From Cylicocyclus nassatus (taxonomy: Eukaryota; Nematoda; Chromadorea; Rhabditida; Strongylidae): a stretch of 64,000 nt of DNA. Shown here piece after piece: positions 40,360-51,004 of the stretch. The notes under the pieces are model-generated. The model ran no database searches. It saw only the letters and a list, made by a program, of their open reading frames with translations, and was not told the origin of the DNA. Location: contig CATQJL010000223.1 of assembly GCA_958299035.1 (NCBI GenBank), positions 9,909,753 to 9,973,752 on the forward strand, given 5' to 3'. The translations under genes and the position numbers were made by a program. Each line of letters opens with the position of its first letter. The first letter of the stretch is position 1.

Positions 40360-40551
40360 TCATGTAACTGCAAATAGATTTGTATTTTGGCCGCAAACTT
40401 TGTCACAGCTCAAACTAGGTGAGTCTTTTGAAAGTGTTTCCTTGGCCATGATGATTATAGGGTTCTCAAATGTGCCAAACTGCTCAAAGACACAAGGCAA
40501 GTGGTAGTTTACGAAAATGGATAGGAGGGACAATTTCCATTGGATATTCAT
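40360..40551 (-). CDS. Candidate small secreted protein, unknown
   Basis: A minus frame can start at ATG 40551-40549 and gives 63 codons. The first ~20 residues (MNIQWKLSLLSIFVNYHLPC) resemble a signal peptide. The rest is polar with two close cysteines (SCDKVC) near the end. The frame is open further upstream (to 40692), so the start is a choice made on the signal peptide. A possible acceptor inside (TTTGCAG) could change the last codons. No homologue is recognised. Confidence 0.3.
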   Translation of the reverse strand: MNIQWKLSLLSIFVNYHLPCVFEQFGTFENPIIIMAKETLSKDSPSLSCDKVCGQNTNLFAVT

Positions 40552-40692
40552 GCGCGCTGCACTCCTTTCGTTGACTGCGCAGTATAATGTCATTTTATGT
40601 ATACGGCATTTGAAAAATCGTGACGAGCGACCGCGCGCGACACGCATGCCAATTCCGGAATTTGCATTTTCTTGGTTTTCATAATTAGTCAA

Positions 40693-42682
40693 ATGTTTTT
40701 TTGCCTACGTATGATAATATTTAGACACTGGAAGTGAGTGAGCAATTATTGAAATAGTCCCTTCTTGTATGAGCGTTTTATGCTCCTGAGGGGGCAAAGT
40801 CCGCAGTAAAATCGTCGTCACGATTTTATAAGTGAGCTGCATATTTCATTTCCATAACCTTCCTTGCAGACGCAAAATTAATGTTGACCTTTTTAGTCAC
40901 AACGAGCAGCGTTGTCGTAGCTCGCGCGATACGAACCTCACCTAATAGGAAGGCCGGAAGCGCTGGTTGCCGCAGTTATTCAGCGCTATCCTGTGGCGCC
41001 CGGGCCTTACCTGCCGGGCGCGTTCCCATGCCAAGTTGTTAAGATAGCAAAAAGCTTATACGCCTTTTCGAGTTCCTTTGTTTTTGATTATCACTGATAT
41101 CTTTATGCCGGGCAGCAATTGAGCTCGCGCAGACGGTTTTGGAGCGTTCCTTGACTGGGTTTGATGCGTTGGAGACGCGAGGTTAACTCTAGCTTGTCGC
41201 TGTAGATAAAAACAGCGGGAGTGGAGTAAGTTTGCACCATCCTCTGAGGGTTTGCCTCGGGTCGAGCATGTGAACGAACTCTGCATACCATGAAAAGCAT
41301 CAATGGGATTTTCATCTCATGTCACTTCTTCTTCCTCACCTTCTTACTATAATACTTCTTTTAAGTAGTCGTGTATGTGTTGTGTTTTGTTATATACAAT
41401 AGTGATTAATCTAATCGAATGTTGCGATGAACTATAGCGCGCCTGTAGGGTGTAGGCGCCGAGGGGTGCGGGTCAGGAGTCACGATTTTTCGCGGAGCGA
41501 CGCCGCGCGACGTCAAGCAGTACAAGACTCAGCTCTCCTCAGTACTCCTGTCGATTTTACTTATGCCATCGAGTCATGTATCTGCCGCCACCTTCCACCC
41601 CCGTCTGTGGCGGCGTGCACTTTAGCACCGGAGAGTTACTACGAGGCTCAAAATTTGGGCGCAGCGAGCGAGCACCGCGCGCGGTGTGACTTCTGATCCG
41701 AAGCCTCATTTAGCGCGCATAGTTGTAGCCGCGCATTCGAAATCTAACATTGTGATGTAAGGCTGACGAGCTCCAGGGCTGCTGGCACTCGAGTAGCATC
41801 AACCGTTGTACTCAGGGCAACCCTCGATCGTGATGCTCTTATCGCTTTGCAAATGCAGGTCATTACATAGACATTAAATTATATTAGATAGTTCATAAGA
41901 CGTATGAATAGCAAATTATGACGTCCTTATAACTCAACTGGATTTATAATAGGTCCATGTTCAGCATTTAGACAATAAACGCTAGCTAACCATGGCCTCT
42001 TAAGCATCAATCAGGGAAAGTCAAGTTGTTAAGTGCTGCGGCTCGGTGGGTCCAGCAACCCTAGCCGTGTGCTCGACTGCCCTGCTCCGCTAAATACACC
42101 CTAGTATGATACACTTCCAACGCCGATGTGCACTTTGGCGGTTCCACACGACTTGGCACCCCAGCCAACCGACCTACGAACCACCGCGACCACTTTGGAT
42201 AAAATTATATATCAAGCAGCAAATGTATAAAATTACATACAACAAAAAGTGTGACCGAAGATAATAACACGGGATGAGCCGCGTCCATGCTGACTCGACC
42301 CCAGCTCCACTCCCGCAACGTTGCTCATTATATGCAAGAGCAAAACAATGCTAACATCATATACACCATATCTGCTATGCTCGCAAGTTCCTCTTAAAAA
42401 TCTATTTCAAGAAATTATTGCACTTATGAATTATAAAAATGCGGAATACGAATTGTAGGTGACTGATGATGAATGGAACTCGCTAATAAATACTGTTTAG
42501 TAGTCAAACGTAACTTTGATTTCAAGATGTGCATAACATAACCACTGATATAAAATAGCAAGCTTTTTCCAACCTATTTGATTTATCAGTGCATATGTAA
42601 ATACAGTTTTCATGTTTTTAGCGACAACAGCCGTGAACACCCTTCTTCAAAGAAATCAACCGATGGCAAATCAGCTATCGTC
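40693..42682. other. No gene assigned
   Basis: Includes a GC-rich island at 41430-41720 with a plus frame (41427-41696) full of CpG, and a CCTGTGGCGCCCGGGCC...GCCGGGCGCG block at 40992-41024. Two overlapping minus frames at 41056-41315 are unsupported. No TIRs paired. Confidence 0.35.
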
Positions 42683-43561
42683 ACCTCTACAGATCGTGCT
42701 ACCCTTGTGGCGTCGCGGACGTGCCACGTGTGACCAACACATTGCCAACGTTGGCAGCAACACGTTGGCAACATGCAGCAACATGTTGACGTGGCCAAAA
42801 TGATCTGCCAACATGTTGGGGCATGTTGCAAACATGTTGTTGCCACGTTGCCAACATGTTAGCCACACGTGGCAGGTCCGACAAGGGAACGATCCCAACT
42901 TAAGGTGGCGAATTGGAATGACGAACCGCATACCATTAGATGCGTCTTGATGAGCTGATTCCAAATCTACCTTCCACATCTGCGACAACGTTATCTGGAA
43001 GAAGTTATGAAAGGTTAAAAATGTGAAGTAACGGAGGGTTTTGATGCATAATTTGCTTTGAAATTCAACTTGAAAGTGCACGACTAGCATCATATTGAGT
43101 GTACTGATTTCACGGAATGCTCACATTCAAAAGTAACGCAAATAAATGTTTTTGAACAGCTAAAAAGCAACTAAAGTTCTTTGGTAAAAGCTATGAGCAT
43201 TGAAAGTCCAAATTTGGCAAATATACAGCGCAATACCTCGGAAATTAGTCGTTCAAAAACACTTATTTTTGTTTCTTTAGAGTGTGAGCATTTCTTGAAA
43301 TCACTACACTCAATATCATGCTAGTCATACACTCCCAAGTTGGATTTTGAAGCGAATTATGCACTAAAACCCCCGTTACTTCACATTTTTAACCTTTCAT
43401 AACTTCTTCCAGATAACATTGTCGCAGATATGGAAGGTAGATTTGGAATCAGCTCATCAAGACGCATCTAATGGTATGCGGTTTATTCCAATTCGCCACC
43501 TTAAGTTGGGATCGTTCTCCTGTGAGACGCAGACCTAGGGTGGCACGATCTGTGGAGGGGA
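42683..43561. mobile_element. ~880-bp palindromic element with a nested insertion
   Basis: Ends CCTCTACAGATCGTGCTACCC and GGGTGGCACGATCTGTGGAGG. Long arms pair: 42890-43110 (GATCCCAACTTAAGGTGGCG, ...ATTAGATGCGTCTTGATGAG, ...GAAGTTATGAAAGGTTAAAA) with 43300-43515. The left arm alone carries an extra 150-bp palindrome at 42720-42874. The 140-codon minus frame at 42671-43093 is repeat. The same core family appears at the window end (63849-64000). Confidence 0.8.
42720..42874. repeat. Nested palindrome of GCCAACATGTTG motifs
   Basis: TGCCACGTGTGACCAACA at the left and TGTTAGCCACACGTGGCA at the right enclose about ten variants of CCAACATGTTGG / GCAACATG, each itself palindromic. Absent from the opposite arm of the host element, so it is a later insertion. 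Confidence 0.7.
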
Positions 43562-43599
43562 CTATAAAGTTTGATGCAGTTTCGCTTGTGTACCATACT

Positions 43600-45127
43600 T
43601 ACATACTTCCGAGTAAAAACTGCAATCGGGCATTATAAAGAGCTACAGAGTGATTCAAAAAGTATGGATAGTAGCATTGTGCATAGTTTATATAATGTTG
43701 GAGATCTTATTCATATAATTCAATCTCTTGCTCAGCAACTTCCCGAAACAGGGCGCTGTGGTTTACAATTCCAAGTTTCTTTTCTGCACTTCGAAAGTAA
43801 AATCGCTTTTTAGCGCTAAATCGCCCAATTCCGCATTGTCGTAGTTGCATTATCGAATCATATTCTTTCGATATGCTCTTCCATTATAATTTTTGTGTGC
43901 TTATTGCTTTTTAGCTGCTTTCGCGTTCTCGCTCGCAGGAGTATCATTTTGCTCATCTGGGATTCACGCCCAGAAAAAATCAAAAGGTATAGCGTAGTTA
44001 GATTATCTATCCTTTTAATATCGTATAGTAGGTGGGATCTTTATTCCAGATTGTTTCACTTAATTGTAGCAAAGTTAGTGCAACTAAGAAAACCTTTTGG
44101 TACGCGTCAATAAAGTATGTACAAAATGCTAATTTTGACACAGAAGTTAAACACAAACGTGATTGAATCTGATTTCTTCGAGAAGATTTCGCATTTATCG
44201 GCTGAAGCCAGCTGTACTGTCATGGACGAACAAGCAACAGCTTATCTTTGTGTTCTCACTATCAACTCGACAGCAGTTTTTCCTTCCAAATAGGGCTCTC
44301 CAAAGTCCATTTGCGAAACCCAGAATGGTAGTGCTGGCAACTTCACATTGATTACTTATTTTCAGTGGCTATGATCTGTTCCATCAATGGTCAACTTTAA
44401 GGCAAAGTTCCACGGTGCTTATTCTAATAATTAACTTGTTGCAGTTTTTGTGCATAGAAATATGCTATAGTCAACGTTCATATGTTTTACTTCGCTTCTC
44501 TTGATTGTGTTCCACTTACGGACGTTTATTGTAATTCTTGAAGTCCAATGTGCCTCTATCCATCTGCTGGAGGCCGGCTTCACATATGGTGTTTTATTGC
44601 GAACAAACGTTTATCGCTTATGTTACAATCTGAAACAGAGACTCTTGTTATTCTCCTCAGCCATCTCCACGAGAACTTTTGAGATTCTTATTTTTCAGCC
44701 ATTAATCATCCTTTCCACTGCTATATTCTACGTTTTCCAGAGTCTTAGCTCGCTTTCTCCATCTGAAGCTTGCTGCTTTTGCAGCAGAAACATTTCCCTC
44801 AAAAATCATCCAGAAAAGAATCACAGCTAATCCTTCGTTGAGCCTTATCATAATCGCCAAAACATTGACATTCAAGGCTTTAACGTCTTATAAGCGAAAA
44901 TCGGGCAGCGATCAGCTGATCGCTATCACATTGCAGTGAATTTTATCACATCGTTTGCAGCTTTTTCGTGCCCATTCCATTCCATTCCGCGAAAATGTTG
45001 GGAATTTGAGTTGAAAGAAACTGTGATCACACGAACAAAAAAACGAAATGGCATACGGCAGTATGTTCTAGAAGCTTGGATAGGTTTTGGCGAACACGAT
45101 AGGAAGACGTCTAGAAGCCTTTCTTAA
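43600..45127 (+). CDS. Multi-exon gene region, membrane/receptor-like segments, possibly two genes
   Basis: Candidate exons on one strand: up to 43774 (closing CAA|GTTTCT), 43915-43986 (TTTTTAG|CTG to AAG|GTATAG, reading EYHFAHLGFTPRKNQK), 44050-44073, and from 44144 (GACACAG|AAG), all phase 0. The last reads KLNTNVIESDFFEKISHLSA, then cysteines and an NST sequon, to TAG 44291-44293; the same frame then stays open another 26 codons. From 44477 a hydrophobic frame (STFICFTSLLLIVFHLRTFI ... EILIFQPLIILSTAIFYVF) has at least two or three membrane segments, reminiscent of nematode chemoreceptors. A final exon, 44961-45127, ends RKTSRSLS. How these connect is uncertain. Confidence 0.35.
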
Positions 45128-46878
45128 TCTCTTACTTGAACTTTAATTCTGATATATATTGGATATATTTTTTATGAATTTTTATGATTTCAAGCTGTGA
45201 ATGGGTTTGGCAAAAATCATATTGGAAAGAAGACATCAAATCTAACAAATTTGCCTAACCTGCTTTCTTCGGTACTCTAAATTCCTCTGATTTTCTTCCC
45301 AAAAGCGCTTTTTGCCACCCGTCCCCCTGCGTTAAGTCACTGCACATCATCTAATCATACCATCACCGTCCTTGTCATTTTCATTCAAAAGTTTTTTATC
45401 CAATATAGCGGTAGGTTAACCAGTGATTTTGCGTTTTGTAGTGCTTTTTCACATCTATTTTGACGTCAGACAGGAACCAACAGATTTAATGGCGTTGAAT
45501 TTCATTGTTATTGATAACGCCAATTGCAGTTACTCGACAAAAAATTGATTCACTCACGTTGAATAGGCAAACGAAACATCATGCTAAAAGGTACATATGA
45601 AGCTCTGACACGCTATTTTTTGGGCTTTGAAAATCTTCTTGTGACTTTTCGACATTTTTCTAGATTATTTTATATTCATCCCACTACCAACTCGAGCTTT
45701 GTTTTTATTATAATCCAGTTCAATTTCCGCCACTAGCATGGCGACTACTCGATGGGCTCATATATCTATAAAAGATGGAATCCCGAGCCCCAGTGTTTCG
45801 CCTGACATGACGATGTATCCACTCTGATGCATTACCTAACTCAACGACAAAAGACAAGACAAATAAAATCAACTAGTTTGTTTCAAATACACTTCCCATG
45901 CCACCGATGCACTACTATAAGTTAATTTCAACACACAGGTTCTCACGGGTTCACCCAGCAAATTCAGACATCGACACTTCTGCTTCTGCTACTCATTGAT
46001 ATTACAATCCCAACTTCAAACTCAATTTCAATGCAGGTTTACTATGACGGCTTGAATGCAGTGACTAGGAAATTCAAAACCATTTTTAATCCAAAACGCA
46101 TTCGGCTCAACTGCTCTTCTCAATAAAAGGGTAAGGGTCACGCGGCTGAAACGTATTTCCAAAATGGAACATGAAATCGATAGAACAAGAATCGAACAAG
46201 GCATTAAAGGCGCCGCTACAGTTTGCCCCAATCCTAACCACGCCAAAATCGGCATGGCGGGAGTCCGCACCGCGAGGGTTTTGCGCCACATCTGCGGCTA
46301 GCTGATCTGCTCTCCCCTCGATCTCTTCACTCTCTGCGACAGCGCGCGTATGCAGCGCACTCCCCTAACGCTGCGAGCGCGCAAATTCAGCCGACGGTTC
46401 GGCCTGATCCCGTTTGGGGCAGACTGCACATTTTTAGGCGCTTGGCTGGCATCGAGCCAACAAAGGAGAGGTCCAGAGACGATCGCGGCAACACGCTTCT
46501 TGGCTATCGTAATCGTCGTTGGATAGCGCGGCAGCCGATTTTTCCGGCTTCCGTGCTTCGAGGAGCACCTTGCATCGAGGCGCGGCAACTAGCTTTTTCG
46601 GTCGAGGCTTTATTGAAAGACTCCGAAATGATGATAGCTGTGATCAGTGGCAATACGTTTTTGGTAAGAAATGACTCCCTTCCTCATGATTAATTCTGTA
46701 CTAGTAATTTTCTGTCATGAGACCATTCCAAGTTGGAATGGTTGCAGGGTTGAGCATGGGGTCAGGCGCGCCCGACCGGGGGTCGTACTGGGGGTAAGAG
46801 CAAGGGAGGGGGGTCGTAATCAAGGAGCGAATTTATTCGAAAAATTGAGGAAGATACTACGATCGAGTAAGATGAAGA
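45128..46878. other. No gene assigned
   Basis: Contains frames at 46028-46291, 46298-46588 and 46442-46693 on both strands in a GC-rich block (46200-46580) that looks repeat-derived; none has a recognisable domain. A donor-like TTTTTG|GTAAGA occurs at 46659. Confidence 0.3.
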
Positions 46879-46932
46879 AGAAAAAAGCTCAGGAATCTCC
46901 GAATCAGAAAAAAGCTCAGGAATCCGTGAATC
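46879..46932 (+). repeat. 27-bp tandem duplication
   Basis: AAAAAAGCTCAGGAATC followed by TCCGAATCAG, then the same AAAAAAGCTCAGGAATCC start again; two copies, partly diverged at the end. Confidence 0.7.
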
Positions 46933-47478
46933 TCAGGACTCCACCAGAGGAATGACTATCGTGAACAGCATGCTGATTTACTCGACTAACGAATTCTCAG
47001 CCAAATTTCAACTCTTCATCTTACCTTAGACATACCGTAAGGTCACCGAAGAAGTCTTTTGTGTAGATTGGATATGATTTCGGTAATCAACATGCCAAAT
47101 TAGCTCAACGAGCTCTACTAACCATTACCTATTACATTTTCTAGTGTTTCTTGACGTCTACAAGCCATGATTTTCAAATATGATTAACTTGGTCACAAAA
47201 GTGAAAGAAGTCAGCTTTTTTGTATTCGCAACGATGTATTCCTCTCTATTAGTCTATGGCAGAAATTGGACTTCATATCGCTTTCAAATAGCGTATTAAG
47301 AAGTGCTGCGAAAATTTCAACCGACGCGTATTTCACCCTGAGTGCTTCAACTCCACCGATCACCACAAAGTCAAAACAAGTCGAAGTGAGCTCATACACC
47401 AGCTGTAGAATCTTCGCGGTTTATGCTAACGAATTATATAAAACTGGGGGGAAAAGCTTCTTCGGTGATAAAGTTAAC

Positions 47479-47541
47479 CGGGTCAGGCGTAACCCCTCGA
47501 AAGGTCAGGCCGCCTGAGCTTTTGAGGAGTTGCGCCTGACC
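47479..47541. repeat. Short inverted repeat GGGTCAGGCGTAACCCCTC
   Basis: GGGTCAGGCGTAACCCCTCG and its imperfect complement GAGGAGTTGCGCCTGACCC surround a further GGTCAGGCCGCCTGA mini-palindrome. Similar AGGTCAAGAG / CTGACCTCTTG arms recur at 47813-47904, suggesting a short repeat family rich in GGTCAGGC. Confidence 0.6.
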
Positions 47542-47889
47542 CAATTAACTTGCCTTCAAAATCCAGAAACCGCTCCACTGGTATGAAAATTTGGCTCATA
47601 GCTTCTTCTTGGTACAGTGAAAATTTGGAGTGGAACGCCCGACCTCTAGAAAAATTATGACCCTTTTAAGAGGCCCATCCCGATCAAAATCAGGCGTCAA
47701 ATTTCGCGTGATTGTAAATTGCAAAGACAGAAAATTGGGAGTACAGTCCTCAAAAATCTAAAAACCTTTAGAAAAGAATTATGTCCTCCAAAATATCACA
47801 TTCTGAGGTTCCGGAGGTCAAGAGGAGGAAGAAGGGGTCATTCGAGGGCTTCCATGAGGAGGGGGGGGGGTCGTTTTTGAAGGACTTAT

Positions 47890-48060
47890 GCCTGACCTCT
47901 TGCTCAACTCTGATTCCTACTCTTATTTCTTTGTGCCACTGCTCGTCAGCAAAGTGGATGTCTAAAAACGTCTGTACATCATAGGAAATAGGTGCACAGA
48001 AACGACTTAATGTCTTGTTAGAAATTCCTGTTTTGAACAGAAAGTCTGCCAAGGTAGACC
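47890..48060 (-). CDS. Candidate exon, unknown
   Basis: The minus frame reads WSTLADFLFKTGISNKTLSR and continues SYDVQTFLDIHFADEQWHKE before running into the GGTCAGGC repeat at about 47905. Composition and length of unbroken frame look coding. An acceptor-like CTTGGCAG lies at its beginning in another phase. No family is recognised. Probably belongs with the next candidate upstream on the same strand. Confidence 0.3.
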
Positions 48061-48106
48061 ATGAAAAAAATTGCAGAGGAGATCATTATGTAGCAACGAA
48101 CGTTCT

Positions 48107-48316
48107 CTAGTGATGATGATCTAGTGATGTAAGCCACTGAAATTTCTTATGTGTAGCCTTGCTGTTTTGTATTTGCTCAACCATATGCAATGCGACATTG
48201 AATGTTATTTGATAACGATTAATTTTATAGTATAAGCAATTTCTTTCCACGCCATATTCTGGCTTTTTTCTGATCTTTACGGCCCTAGGATTCTCTTCTA
48301 CAAAATTTAGCAACAA
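48107..48316 (-). CDS. Candidate exon, unknown
   Basis: A minus frame of 69 codons ends at TAG 48107 and reads coding-like sequence throughout (KIRKKPEYGVERNCLYYKIN, then ALHMVEQIQNSKATHKKFQW). No family is recognised. A donor may lie before the stop, joining it to 47890-48060, but no strong GT site was fixed. Confidence 0.3.
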   Translation of the reverse strand: MLLNFVEENPRAVKIRKKPEYGVERNCLYYKINRYQITFNVALHMVEQIQNSKATHKKFQWLTSLDHHH

Positions 48317-48425
48317 ATTCTAGTTCAATAGAGAAATGCCGCCTAACATTAAGGTCATCCATTCAAACTTGCTGCTCGATACTGCATGTAGTCGCTTATT
48401 TTGGCCACTGAGGAAAAGTATACAC

Positions 48426-48557
48426 GATTCATGACACGCAAAGACTGGGCGCCGTTGCATCCGAACAAGATAGTTCTTGCATGGGAGAGACAGCAGATGG
48501 TAAGAGTGCTCGATCGGAGAGACGCCGATACGTCCGCAGTCTTTGCGTGCTATGAAC
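48426..48557. mobile_element. Short palindromic MITE-like element
   Basis: GATTCATGACACGCAAAGACTG and CAGTCTTTGCGTGCTATGAACC are the arms; inner TGTCTCTC-type motifs also pair (GGAGAGACAGCAG with CTCGATCGGAGAG loosely). It separates the candidate exons above from a C-rich tract at 48646-48658. Confidence 0.55.
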
Positions 48558-49339
48558 CGTCTATATTTGGTAGAGGTGTTGCAGAAAAGTTTCTCTTTTG
48601 CACGATGATTGATACTCCTCCATATGCTCATTCATTGCTCCTTTCCCCCCCCCCCCCTTTCTTCCAAAACCAGATATACTTTGCTCAGTCTGTTATTCTA
48701 ATAACGTTGCAAATAATTTCCATTTGAAATTGTGCACATATGGCACTAGTACCTATAACTGTGTGCCAAATAGTGTGCCATGTTATTATCTGCAAAGGAC
48801 GAGAGTACATTTATGAGTACAAGAGTGCACTCCCTTTTTAAAAAAAGGTACCTAGGCGTCTTTATTACATGAACTTGTACTTTTATTGTGTTTACCAAAC
48901 ATTTTTTTTTACAATGCTTATGATGTTAGTAGTGTCATTGCGTTAGTGCCTCGAGTGAGGATCTGTGGTTGTGAATGGTCTACAAAGCTACAATGTATTG
49001 AAGCTACTATTGAGTTAAACGCAGAGTTTTTAAATTTCACACGATATTTATTTGCTTTTCAAAGCAAATTTAAATATTTTTTTTGCGATTATTCTTCTAT
49101 AATATTGCCTAGAGGATTAGAGAAGTACTTCAAGTTTTTTCTTTACTTTTTTCTTTACCTTATTCTTTATTTCATTCATTTTATCTTTTGCATAACTGAT
49201 ACGTTACAATTTCAGAATGCGAACGAGTTTTGAGTAAATTAAAATCAATTAGTAATTAATTAATTGATAGTTGATAATATTATCAAAACATTAGTAACAA
49301 TATAATTTTTTTACCAGTTATCTATTACTATTTTATCTA
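48558..49339. other. No gene assigned; very AT-rich
   Basis: A 115-codon plus frame at 48886-49233 is dominated by Phe/Leu/Tyr codons from A/T-rich sequence (repeated TTTCTTTACTTT) and is probably chance. TTAATTAATT-type runs at 49240-49330. Confidence 0.4.
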
Positions 49340-50222
49340 TTAGGTTGTCCCGAAAGTTTTGTCGGTTTTTTCAGACCAATGTAAAACCAGGCCCAATAAA
49401 GACCTGAGTGAGTTTCGACATGCATTCGATGCAGCTTTTCCTTCTCTTTCTTATGGATGCACTTTCAAACCATAAGGTTATATGCTTTCTTTGGTAATTG
49501 CCGAAATTCTCCACCTGTCAATTTTGCCTGCTTAAAGTTGAGCTAATTTTTGAAAATTTCGTTACAAAGTTTCGAAAAAGATCAAGTATGGGTCAAATAG
49601 AGCAACTCTCGGGCTACAAGATGGTGTTTTTAGATTCTCCTAATTTGCTGATTTTGACTTCAAAAAATTATTTCTTCTCAGGTCTCGATTTTTGGTCATG
49701 TCATTAAACACGCAATTGCAACAAAAGCATGAAAGCTTTTGAAGTTTTTGCGAATTCAAACTTGATTGTTATTAAACATCATTTATGCAATACAACCAAG
49801 TTTGAGTTGCTTCAAAAATCAGCTTTTTGGAATTTTCGGTGATTTTACGTGGTAAAACGTATTCAAAAAGCCGCGGTTTTTCTCAAATAGATAATTATTA
49901 CGGATATTATAAACGTGGCCCATGTAATCTAAAATAGGTACAATGTAGCCAAAGGTTTGCCCTACATAACAGTTACCGGCGCTCATCGAAAATATCAAGA
50001 TAAAAATTTTGAAAATTCAGGAAAGTTTTGGCGCTACTGCTGAGGTGCTCAAAAAGCCATGGCAATAACATCACAAAGACGAGGTAGATCAGGGAAGAAA
50101 TATAGCTATAAGAAAGAGGATAAAAATATGAACAGAATGGCACCTAGGCCGTTCATGGAATTGTGTTCTGTGAGGTTTAATGAGCGATGAAAAAAACCGA
50201 CAAAATTTTCGGGACAACCTAA
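49340..50222. mobile_element. Mariner-type non-autonomous element
   Basis: Termini TTAGGTTGTCCCGAAAGTTT (from 49340) and AAATTTTCGGGACAACCTAA (to 50222; inverted repeat of about 32 bp in all), flanked by TA on both sides (49338-49339 and 50223-50224). The ~820-bp interior has no frame resembling a DD34D-type transposase; the frame at 49498-49707 is unrelated. The termini are those of classic mariner elements, so mobilisation in trans is likely. Confidence 0.85.
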
Positions 50223-50715
50223 TATTATACTATTTTTATTATTTTATCATCATTTATTAGCTACTAACTACTTTTATATATTTTTAATTTTATTTATTTG
50301 ATTTTTTCATTTAATTTTTTATTTTTTTACATGTTTAATTTTTAATTTTTCTAATTCGCAGAATTTTTACGAAAAACAATCAAGCAAAAAGCCCCCAGGT
50401 TCATAAAACCCATTTTAAAGACATCTTTCGGGTTTTCCGCCTCAGGCCCTGCAAGGACGACAAAGAGGAAAAAAGGAAAAGTCTATGCTTGAAAAATAAA
50501 GCTGGTAGCTCAGTGTGAGAGCTGGATATTAGCGCCTTCGATTTACTTACTAGTATCTATTTGAAAATGCTTTGGCATACTTCGTTCAAGGTTTTTGAAT
50601 TCCTGAAAGATCCAACTGTTAGAGACCCAGGGAGAAGACTAAAAATGGAATATGGTGACGCCGTACGTTCAAGACAACATTTCTATATCTCAACAAAGCA
50701 AACATTATCACCTCA
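50223..50715. other. No gene recognised; AT-rich
   Basis: Long TTTATTATTTTATC-type runs at 50225-50350, then unique sequence. Confidence 0.4.
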
Positions 50716-51004
50716 TAGTGGCGTACCAAGCGGGGGGGGGGGGAGGGAGTCGCGAAATTTTTGAAAATTACTTACATGAGTTATAAAAATATGCAAATGA
50801 CTTGTTTATGCTAAATAATTGAAATAAATTAAATTTTTACAAATTCAATTTAGCCCTATAAAAAATTAGAGCCACGCCCCCGACTTTTGAAGAATTTTGT
50901 GGATACGCTGCTCACAAAAAGATTAAGAAGCTTACTAAAACAGTTTTTCAGAGTGCGTTAGTCCCCCCCCCCCTCCTCGAAAGGAAATCCTATTTACGTC
51001 ACTG
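50716..51004. mobile_element. MITE with poly-G/poly-C arms, copy 2
   Basis: Starts TAGTGGCGTACCAAGCGGGG with a long G run, followed by CGCGAAATTTTTGAAAATTACTT and ATGCAAATGACTTGTTTATG as in copy 1 (3612-3974). Ends with a C run and TTTACGTCACTG. Strongly diverged from copy 1 at the ends. Confidence 0.7.

Noticed and set aside
42671..43093. 140-codon minus-strand frame
   Set aside because: Lies wholly within a palindromic element and its nested ATGTTG array.
48886..49233. 115-codon hydrophobic plus-strand frame
   Set aside because: Its Phe/Leu/Tyr bias comes from T-rich simple sequence, with no splice signals or recognisable family.
49790..49815. Spliced-leader RNA gene (ACCAAGTTTGAG resembles the SL1 end)
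   Set aside because: Only about 11 bases match, there is no donor or Sm-site context, and it lies within a mariner-type element.
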